Below are positions 19,139 through 25,050 of a stretch of DNA of 64,000 bases, one piece after another. The notes beneath the pieces are model-generated. The model saw nothing but the letters and a program-made list of their open reading frames with translations. It did not search any database and was not told the origin of the DNA. Position 1 is the stretch's first letter. Each line of letters begins with the position of its first letter. The position numbers were made by a program, and so were the translations under genes. Source of the DNA: Methanobrevibacter woesei (GTDB lineage Archaea > Methanobacteriota > Methanobacteria > Methanobacteriales > Methanobacteriaceae); contig NZ_MZGU01000004.1 in NCBI RefSeq assembly GCF_003111605.1, forward strand, positions 620,001 to 684,000, in the 5' to 3' direction.

Positions 19139-19522
19139 TATTAAATCACAAACTTTTTTTCCTGCAAATACACAGCATTCAGTACATAATGTTTTGTCTT
19201 CTCCATTTTTTGAGATTATATCGCAACGAACAGATGTGTATTTATCCTTGAATGCTTCAAACAGTTCTTTTGTATATGCTTTTATTTTATCTTCATCTTC
19301 TTCTAATAATCCTATTGCAAGAGTAGCTCCAGTTACTGCTCCACAGCTTCCTTCTGCAAATGTTCCACCAATTCCACCAGAAAAACCACTAGCTATTTTT
19401 GATAGATCATCTTGAGAGTATTCAGTATCTTCACAAAGTCCCATTAATGTAGATTGAGAACAGCTTTTTGTTTCTCTCAACTCTTCAATCTTTTTTTCAA
19501 CCTTTGATGAATCTAATTCCAT
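19130..19522 (-). CDS. C_GCAxxG_C_C family redox protein
   Basis: A 130-residue protein of the C_GCAxxG_C_C family, small cysteine-rich proteins of anaerobes thought to bind a redox cofactor or metal. Visible are the first cysteine in TKSCSQSTLMGLCED, the glycine-rich GFSGGIGGTFAEGSCGAVTGATL near residue 45, and the C-terminal LCTECCVFAGKKVCDLI. No enzyme activity is established for close relatives. It converges with rubrerythrin, another redox-defence gene, but has its own promoter with tandem repeats upstream. Confidence 0.82.
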   Translation of the reverse strand: MELDSSKVEKKIEELRETKSCSQSTLMGLCEDTEYSQDDLSKIASGFSGGIGGTFAEGSCGAVTGATLAIGLLEEDEDKIKAYTKELFEAFKDKYTSVRCDIISKNGEDKTLCTECCVFAGKKVCDLINK

Positions 19523-19561
19523 ATATAATACCTCCTATAATTCAAAATTTATTCTATCTAA

Positions 19562-19621
19562 CATATATAAATTTTTAATTTAGGAATTTTATAAAGGAGT
19601 TATTTAAAGGGAGTTATTTAA
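19562..19621 (-). promoter_or_regulatory. Promoter with tandem GGAGTTATTTAA repeats
   Basis: The 398-bp stretch 19523-19920 has no gene. On the minus strand a TATA-like TTTATATATG (19562-19571) precedes the C_GCAxxG gene. Directly upstream the plus strand reads GGAGTTATTTAA twice (19596-19607 and 19610-19621, 14 bp apart), with a weaker third copy GGAATTTTATAA at 19583-19594. These could be regulator half-sites. The rest is featureless AT-rich DNA until a TATA-like TTTTTATATAATG near 19855 serving the plus-strand gene at 19921. Confidence 0.35.
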
Positions 19622-19920
19622 TTTATAATGTGATTTTTTCTATTATTCTTAACAATTATAATATATTATCAGTTGAAATTAAAATTTGAATTATTTTTAT
19701 CTCTTTTAGTAGCTATTTTATTAAATTCTATGGATGTTTTTACACAATGTTCAAAGTTTTATAAATTTCATTACTAATTAATAGCTTTTTATAAAAAATT
19801 CATAGAAAAGTTAATATGTAACTCTTAACTTACTGGATTATTGTACAAAAACCTTTTTATATAATGTTGTTTATATTAAAATTATATAAGAAGTTTATAT
19901 TTATTGGAGGAAAATTAAGT

Positions 19921-20100
19921 ATGTTTTACAGTACAATAATGAAAATTGATTCTATTGACAGATTAAGAGATATTAGGGATGCTTTACTTGTTGAACAAGG
20001 TATTAATCCAACTCGTCAAGGTGAACATTCAATTAGAGTTGTTGTTGATAGGATTGATGAAATTCAAGCTACTTTAGATAAATCAGCTGCTAAACAATAG
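19921..20100 (+). CDS. Small hypothetical protein
   Basis: A 59-residue soluble protein (MFYSTIMKIDSIDRLRDIRD...), charged and probably helical, with no family recognised. The start at 19921 is preferred over in-frame codons from 19864 because GGAGG at 19906-19910 lies upstream and the extra N-terminal residues look like non-coding AT-rich sequence. A gene for a very basic protein follows 9 bp later, so the two may be co-transcribed. The name should remain hypothetical. Confidence 0.6.
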   Translation: MFYSTIMKIDSIDRLRDIRDALLVEQGINPTRQGEHSIRVVVDRIDEIQATLDKSAAKQ

Positions 20101-20109
20101 GTTGAATTT

Positions 20110-20382
20110 ATGTTACGATCTTTTAGAAAACCATCACTTAAACCAAGAAAAAGGTTAATTCGAAAAAGAGTATTTAAATATGGTCAAATTCGGAGAATTG
20201 ATAGGCATCGTCCAGTTATGATGCATGAAACTCAAAAAGAAGTAGAAACTAAACCTAATAAAGAAAAAACTCATCCTAAACCTAGTCCATTGGACAGGCC
20301 ATTGTTATTTAGGTATATGCAAAATTATGATGAAAAAGATGAGTCAAATGAAGATAAAGAATCAGATGAAGATGATTCTTAA
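20110..20382 (+). CDS. Basic/acidic low-complexity hypothetical protein
   Basis: A 90-residue protein divided into a strongly basic N-terminal half (RSFRKPSLKPRKRLIRKRVF) and a highly acidic C-terminus (NEDKESDEDDS). Such charge segregation suggests binding to nucleic acid or to a partner protein, but no family is recognised. It has no membrane segment. It follows the 59-residue gene by 9 bp and converges on the SseB-like cluster, whose last gene ends 10 bp away. Confidence that it is translated rests on a clean frame and on spacing. Confidence 0.55.
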   Translation: MLRSFRKPSLKPRKRLIRKRVFKYGQIRRIDRHRPVMMHETQKEVETKPNKEKTHPKPSPLDRPLLFRYMQNYDEKDESNEDKESDEDDS

Positions 20383-20391
20383 ATCTTTTTT

Positions 20392-20709
20392 TTATTTTAA
20401 ACTAGCTAATTTTTCACTATCCACAATCATATTATCTTCTGGGAGATTTACGATTAAGCCAGAAAATCCATCATCGTTAACAGCTAATTCAATAAATAAT
20501 TCCATATCTGTTGTGTAAAGTGAATATTCCTGTTCTTGCTGGTCTAACTTTAAATATTCATATCCTGCTTCATATTTTTCTTCAGTAGTAAAAACAGCTA
20601 TTTTAAAGTTATTTTCATCTCCAAAAGCTATAAAATTCATATCGTCATCTACTTTGTAAGTAGGGCAGTACAAGGTTACTTTTTTTAATTCTTCTATATT
20701 TATTTCCAT
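20392..20709 (-). CDS. SseB-like protein (tandem copy 4)
   Basis: A 105-residue short member of the local SseB-like group. It retains the FKIAVFTTEEKYEAGYEYL strand-helix segment and the terminal FSGLIVNLPEDNMIVDSEKL, corresponding to the family's FxPVFTDxxE and VINP segments. It is shorter than its neighbours at the N-terminus. It is the last of four tandem minus-strand copies, starting 2 bp after the stop of the copy upstream, so it belongs to the same operon. Confidence 0.6.
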   Translation of the reverse strand: MEINIEELKKVTLYCPTYKVDDDMNFIAFGDENNFKIAVFTTEEKYEAGYEYLKLDQQEQEYSLYTTDMELFIELAVNDDGFSGLIVNLPEDNMIVDSEKLASLK

Positions 20710-20711
20710 TT

Positions 20712-21158
20712 TTAATCTCCTAGGTTATCTAAATCTATTGAAAAGTTTTGGCTATGTGGATTTATAATAATTCCTTTGAATTTATCATCTTCACTAGCTA
20801 ATTTTTTAATATCTTCTGGTGTAATTAGCTTCATTTCAAGTTTGTCAAGGAATAATTTTGAAATTTTTTCACAGCCATCATCAAATTCTTTAATATCAGT
20901 AAAGACAGGTATAAAATAATCTTTACTTCTTTCAGTTACATTAAAGCGAACTAATTCTGGTTTTTCATCAATTAAGGTTAAATAAACTTCAGTTGGATAG
21001 GTTTCTTTGATATTTTCTTTCATTACATCTAATTCAATTGATGATTCATCCTTAATCTTTTTAGTAATCTCAGCATAGGTATTTATGAAATCTTTTAATT
21101 TACTTTTACCTACTTTATCACCAGATTCTTTATAGGTTTCATAATCTTTCATTCTCAT
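20712..21158 (-). CDS. SseB-like protein (tandem copy 3)
   Basis: A 148-residue SseB-like paralog. The family core is DYFIPVFTDIKEFDDGCEKI near residue 88, and the domain closes with FKGIIINPHSQNFSIDLDNL. An N-terminal helical, lysine-rich extension of about 60 residues precedes the core. The same IxINPHxQN ending is shared with copy 2, evidence of recent duplication. It lies in the four-gene minus-strand operon, 6 bp after copy 2. No function is known. Confidence 0.65.
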   Translation of the reverse strand: MRMKDYETYKESGDKVGKSKLKDFINTYAEITKKIKDESSIELDVMKENIKETYPTEVYLTLIDEKPELVRFNVTERSKDYFIPVFTDIKEFDDGCEKISKLFLDKLEMKLITPEDIKKLASEDDKFKGIIINPHSQNFSIDLDNLGD

Positions 21159-21164
21159 AGTAAA

Positions 21165-21572
21165 TCACAATTGCTTTTTATTAACTAGGTAATTCTGGAA
21201 ATGAGGATTAATTGTAATTGCTTCGAAGTTTTCCTGATTTTTTCCATATTCTTTAATAACTTCTAAGGTTGCATAAAATGCTTTTGTTTTAAAATTTAGT
21301 TTATTGAAGTTTAATTTTATTATACCTGCGTTGAATTCTTCCAAATCAGTAAATACAGGTATGATAAATTTTTTTGAATTTTTGTATGCTTCAATACTAA
21401 TTGGATCATCACTTTCATTAACAAGTAAAATCAACACTTCTTCCTGTAGAAGTTTATGAATTTCACTTTCTACATCTACATTTCCTTGAAGAAATTCATC
21501 AATTTTATCTTTAAGTTCACTTTCCTTAACTATTTCTCCATTATTTATTCTAGTTAAATCATTAATTTTCAT
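21165..21572 (-). CDS. SseB-like protein (tandem copy 2)
   Basis: A 135-residue SseB-like paralog with the core KKFIIPVFTDLEEFNAGIIKL near residue 68 and the terminal FEAITINPHFQNYLVNKKQL. The N-terminal 60 residues are charged and helical. Its start overlaps copy 1 by 11 bp, implying translational coupling. Divergence between the copies is large in the N-terminus and small in the core, suggesting that the core carries the shared function and the N-terminus the specificity; that is inference. Confidence 0.65.
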   Translation of the reverse strand: MKINDLTRINNGEIVKESELKDKIDEFLQGNVDVESEIHKLLQEEVLILLVNESDDPISIEAYKNSKKFIIPVFTDLEEFNAGIIKLNFNKLNFKTKAFYATLEVIKEYGKNQENFEAITINPHFQNYLVNKKQL

Positions 21573-22014
21573 TTACATCACTGGAATTGTGGTTACATTG
21601 ACTTGTATGTAATAGGTCTTCTTTTGGAACAATGAAATCAGTGTCATATGGGTTAATTACAAGTCCAACAAAAGTTTCATCATCAAGACCTATTTCAAAA
21701 ATATCAACACCTTCCATTACTTCAAGTTCATAGTCAAAATCAAGTGAATCAAGACCCATTTCTTCAATACATTTTTCAGCTTCATCTTCACTTGTAAAAA
21801 CAGGAATGAAATAGCTATTATTTGCATCTTCTACTGTTAATCTTAAAATTTCTTTGTATTCTTCAGTTTTATTGGTAATAGCTATTAACTTGGAATCTAA
21901 AACAGCATGATCGATTTCGTGACCAACCATAGCTAATTTAACATCCTGGAACTCGATTTCACTTTCTTCAATTTCAATATATTCTTCCATTAATTTTAAT
22001 ATCTTTTCATTCAT
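21562..22014 (-). CDS. SseB-like protein (tandem copy 1)
   Basis: A 150-residue SseB-like paralog and the first gene of the tandem operon. The core reads NSYFIPVFTSEDEAEKCIEE near residue 83, and the domain closes with FVGLVINPYDTDFIVPKEDL. A short C-terminal tail with HTSQCNHNSSD follows. The N-terminus is acidic and helical (KLMEEYIEIEESEIEFQDV). The upstream 157-bp gap to the divergent ketopantoate reductase gene must hold both promoters. Function unknown. Confidence 0.68.
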   Translation of the reverse strand: MNEKILKLMEEYIEIEESEIEFQDVKLAMVGHEIDHAVLDSKLIAITNKTEEYKEILRLTVEDANNSYFIPVFTSEDEAEKCIEEMGLDSLDFDYELEVMEGVDIFEIGLDDETFVGLVINPYDTDFIVPKEDLLHTSQCNHNSSDVNEN

Positions 22015-22170
22015 AGTAGTTCACCTTTTATTAGGGACATATAACTACTTCAAATTAATTATGTAGTTTGTTTATTAAATAAATGATTATTATGTACTGA
22101 CTGTTAAGCTAAAAATATATGTTATAAAATCAAATAGTATAATTAATTAAGTTTAAAGAAGGATTATGAA

Positions 22171-23118
22171 ATGAATATTTTAATTGAAGGTGCTGGTGCT
22201 ATAGGAATTGCTCTTGGGGCTTCTATGATTTCTCAAAATGCAAATGTTTCTTTTTATGCAAGTCAAAGAACTGCAGATAAGTTAACTGAAGGAATTAAAA
22301 GAATTGGAATATTTAATCATCTTTCATTTTCACCAGATTCATATGAAGTATACACTGATTATAATGATTTACCTGAAGATTCCTTTGATTTTGTCTTTGT
22401 TTGCAGTAAAACAGTAGCTAATGATGATATTAGTAATAATTTAAATGAACATAGAAATATTTTGAAAGAAGGTGCAAAAATTATTATTTTCCAAAATGGA
22501 TTTGGTAATGATGAGCCTTATCTCAGATACTTTGATAAGGATGAGGTATTCTGTGCACGTGTAATTACTGGCTTTAGCAGGCCTGAGAGAAATATAAGTG
22601 AAGTTACAGTACACACTGAACCTATTTTACTTGGGTCTCTACAAGGTGCAGATATTGAAGTTTTAAAACCAATAGCTGAAATGATTTCAAAGTCTGGAAT
22701 CCCATCTGAGATCAATGAGAATTTAGATAAATTTTTATGGGCTAAAATGCTTTACAATTGTGCCCTAAATCCATTAGGTGCAATTTTAGGTGTTAACTAT
22801 GGTAAATTAACTGAAAATGATTATTCAATAGCTATTATGAATAAACTCATTGAAGAAATCTTTAATGTAATAAAAGCTGCAGGATACAGTACCAATTGGG
22901 ACAAGCCAGAGGAATATCAGGATATTTTTTACTCTAAATTAGTTCCAGACACTTATAATCATTTTTCATCAACTTACCAGGATATTAGCAAAAAGCAGAA
23001 AACTGAAATTGATTCATTAAATGGTATGGTCATTAAACTAGGTGAAAAATATGATGTTGATGTAAGTGTCAATAAAACTATTTATAACATAATTAAATCA
23101 ATTGAAGCTGATTTCTAG
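22171..23118 (+). CDS. Ketopantoate reductase (PanE/ApbA) family
   Basis: A 315-residue NADPH-dependent reductase of the 2-dehydropantoate 2-reductase family. The Rossmann motif is ILIEGAGAIGIALGASMI at residues 3-20, with KT in FVFVCSKTVAND near residue 73 and the catalytic lysine in LDKFLWAKMLYNCALNPLGA near residue 183. It may supply pantoate for CoA together with the pantoate kinase at 6.8 kb, but many family members act on other ketoacids. It is followed immediately by a decayed permease gene on the opposite strand (10 bp apart). Confidence 0.8.
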   Translation: MNILIEGAGAIGIALGASMISQNANVSFYASQRTADKLTEGIKRIGIFNHLSFSPDSYEVYTDYNDLPEDSFDFVFVCSKTVANDDISNNLNEHRNILKEGAKIIIFQNGFGNDEPYLRYFDKDEVFCARVITGFSRPERNISEVTVHTEPILLGSLQGADIEVLKPIAEMISKSGIPSEINENLDKFLWAKMLYNCALNPLGAILGVNYGKLTENDYSIAIMNKLIEEIFNVIKAAGYSTNWDKPEEYQDIFYSKLVPDTYNHFSSTYQDISKKQKTEIDSLNGMVIKLGEKYDVDVSVNKTIYNIIKSIEADF

Positions 23119-23127
23119 AGATTTTTC

Positions 23128-23600
23128 TTATAAGATTCCCACTAGAACTGGTATTAGGATTAAGCAGAGCAATGTATTTATGAAAATGCATGTTGAACCC
23201 ATATTTAAATCTAGTTTATATTCAGTCATTAATGCCAATATCAACATTCCAGAAGGCATTGCAGCTTCAATTATTGAAATATTTGTTTATAAAGAGGGTA
23301 ATGAGAATACTATGCATAATATTAACACTACTGCTGGATATAACAATGATTTTAATAAGAATGTTAATCCAATAACTTTGTAATATTCTTTAATGCTTCT
23401 AAAGTTTAGGGATGTTCCAAGAGAAATCATAATCAATGGGATTGTCATTTCTTTTAAGTAGGTTAGGAAATCTATTATTGTTGAATCTAAAGTGATACTC
23501 AGATTATTTAATATTAATCCTATTACTAATGCCCATATTGCTGGAAATAACAAGATTTTTCTTTATTGAATCTTTAATTTTCCCTCCAAATGCGACTCTA
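23128..23600 (-). pseudogene. Auxin-efflux-carrier (AEC) family permease, broken remnant
   Basis: Reading the minus strand gives the C-terminal half of an AEC permease: GGKIKDSIKK, then LLFPAIWALVIGLILNN, IPLIMISLGTSLNF and, at the end, IEAAMPSGMLILALMTEY. Three lesions are visible: an in-frame TAA at 23287-23289, a frameshift in an A-run near 23557, and loss of the N-terminal roughly 150 residues at a junction near 23600. A functional product is very unlikely. The gene next to it across the junction is also incomplete, so one deletion probably removed both gene fronts. Confidence 0.8.
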
Positions 23601-23776
23601 TTGTGAATATTGTTGTTCCAGCAGCTGTTGCAGGAGCAATGGGCATTGATGATATTGACACAATAGCTAAAAAAGCAACTAGGGAGGCATATATAACATC
23701 AGCTATTCCTGGTGGTATTGAAAGAGCTCGTGATGTTGCTAAAAGAGCAGCTACCATTGTAAAAGATATGTCATAG
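23600..23776 (+). pseudogene. Unrecognised C-terminal gene fragment
   Basis: An open frame on the plus strand encodes about 58 residues, including IVVPAAVAGAMGIDDIDTIA and AIPGGIERARDVAKRAATIV, then stops at 23774. The amino acid pattern (Ala/Gly-rich, alternating helices) looks like a genuine protein end and not random AT-rich translation, but I cannot name the family. It begins exactly where the AEC remnant ends, consistent with a deletion junction. It is separated by 10 bp from the LarC-like fragment in another frame. Confidence 0.45.
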
Positions 23777-23786
23777 GCGATTTCAA

Positions 23787-24287
23787 ATGTTAATAATGGC
23801 TACTGTGGATGATATGCCTCCAGAGGGTATTCCTTACATTACTGATAAAGTGATGGATAATGGTGCTAAAAATATTCATATTATTAATGCATACACGAAA
23901 AAAGGAAGAATGGAGTATATTATCTTTGTAGATTTTCCAGATGAATCTCTTGAGGAGATTTCATCTCTTTTAGCTCTTGAATTTGGAACTATTGGAATGA
24001 AAATTATAAATTATGAGCATATTAAATTCCCTTATAAAATTGCTCATAAGAGACTAACATTGAATATTCAGGATGTCTCTTTTAGCCAGGATATTAGGAT
24101 TAAATATTTGTATAACTTAAAAGAGGAGATTATTTCCTTAAAAGTTGAATATGAGGATTTAAAATCATTCGTTAATGAAGTTAACAGTAGAGGATTTGAT
24201 GTTTCTTTTTCTAAACTTAAAACTTTAATTGAAGCAAAGGCTTATTGTGAATCTTTTGATTTAGATGAATTAAGTCTTTCTTTATAA
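23787..24287 (+). CDS. LarC C-terminal-like protein (half length)
   Basis: A 166-residue protein matching only the C-terminal half of LarC (DUF111/UPF0272), the nickel-inserting enzyme of the nickel-pincer cofactor. The conserved start MATVDDMPPEGIPYITDKVM corresponds to the ETNxDDMxPE segment, followed by KKGRMEYIIFVDFPDE and GTIGMKIINYEHIKFPYK. The N-terminal half (GISGDM region) is absent upstream. No ribosome binding site is clear, and the frame is open only from 23763. It may be a remnant or a stand-alone LarC2-like protein; LarC is split by frameshifting in Lactobacillus, but no LarC1 is present here. Confidence 0.6.
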   Translation: MLIMATVDDMPPEGIPYITDKVMDNGAKNIHIINAYTKKGRMEYIIFVDFPDESLEEISSLLALEFGTIGMKIINYEHIKFPYKIAHKRLTLNIQDVSFSQDIRIKYLYNLKEEIISLKVEYEDLKSFVNEVNSRGFDVSFSKLKTLIEAKAYCESFDLDELSLSL

Positions 24288-24459
24288 CTTTTTTTTTTTT
24301 GATATTCTGTTTTCTTATTATAGTTATTTTTAATTTTTTCTGTAATCAAGTTTAATCATTAAAAAAGTAATATTTTCTTTACATTTTGCTTTTTTAAAAA
24401 TTATAGTTTCTTTTTTGTCTAGTATTTTAGCAATAATTGATATTATTTCTATAAAAAGA

Positions 24460-24467
24460 TTTAAATA
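24460..24467 (+). promoter_or_regulatory. TATA box of the candidate ncRNA
   Basis: TTTAAATA preceded by the purine-rich BRE-like AAAAAGA. The centre lies about 27 bp before the first base of the closing helix at 24491, the usual archaeal TATA-to-start distance. Confidence 0.6.
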
Positions 24468-24487
24468 CAATGATAATTATATTACAC

Positions 24488-24598
24488 ATCGGGGAGAAAA
24501 GATCAGTACCCTGAGATTTTGATAAATAGGAAACATTTTTTAAAATCCATATTCTTTTCTTCCCTATTTAATCTCACTATTTTTTTATCTTTTTTTAG
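24488..24598 (+). ncRNA. Candidate structured non-coding RNA
   Basis: Bases 24491-24502 (GGGGAGAAAAGA) pair with 24553-24564 (TCTTTTCTTCCC) as 12 consecutive pairs with one G-U. Inside, 24515-24527 pairs with 24535-24547 (13 positions, one U-U mismatch, one G-U) around the loop AGGAAAC. An asymmetric internal loop (24503-24514 against 24548-24552) contains a CTGA. A TATA box is correctly placed upstream, and T-runs at 24581-24597 form a likely terminator. The G-rich 5' end stands out in the AT-rich surroundings. No family is recognised. It precedes the NUDIX-helicase genes by about 60-95 bp and could instead be their leader. Confidence 0.55.
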
Positions 24599-24658
24599 AA
24601 ACACTTTTATGATCTTAAAGCAAAAAGTATTACTAATTAATTTTAAAAGGATTTTTGT

Positions 24659-25042
24659 ATGAAATCAATAGAAGTTGTAGCAGCAATAATTAAAAAAGAA
24701 AATAAAATTTTAGCTACTAAAAGAGGATATGGTGAATTTATTAATATGTGGGAGTTTCCTGGTGGCAAGATTGAGTCTGGGGAAACTAATGAAGCAGCAT
24801 TAATAAGAGAAATAAAAGAAGAATTAGATGCTGATATTAAAATTGATGAATTTGCATTAACAGTTGAATATACATATCCTACTTTTCATTTAACAATGCA
24901 TTGTTATATCTGTTCATTAAAAGACAGCATTACCTTATTGGAACATAATGATGCAAAATGGCTTGAAAAAAATGAATTTAATACTGTAAATTGGCTTCCT
25001 GCGGATATTGAAGTTATTGATTTTTTAAAAAATTATTTGTAG
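24659..25042 (+). CDS. NUDIX hydrolase, MutT-like
   Basis: A 127-residue NUDIX pyrophosphohydrolase. The NUDIX box starts at GGKIESGET and ends REIKEELDA, near residues 36-58, with all catalytic glutamates present. The N-terminus VVAAIIKKENKILATKRGYG and the KWLEKNEFNTVNWLPAD ending are typical of the MutT/8-oxo-dGTP diphosphatase subgroup. The helicase gene begins 8 bp after its stop, so the two are an operon. Pairing of a MutT-like enzyme with a DUF3427-type helicase suggests nucleotide sanitation linked to DNA repair or defence, by inference. Confidence 0.85.
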   Translation: MKSIEVVAAIIKKENKILATKRGYGEFINMWEFPGGKIESGETNEAALIREIKEELDADIKIDEFALTVEYTYPTFHLTMHCYICSLKDSITLLEHNDAKWLEKNEFNTVNWLPADIEVIDFLKNYL

Positions 25043-25050
25043 GGGTTTAG

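Noticed and set aside
23600-24287. LarC made by programmed frameshifting from two frames, as in Lactobacillus
   Set aside because: The upstream frame does not encode the LarC N-terminal half (no GISGDM-type segment); it is an unrelated C-terminal fragment.
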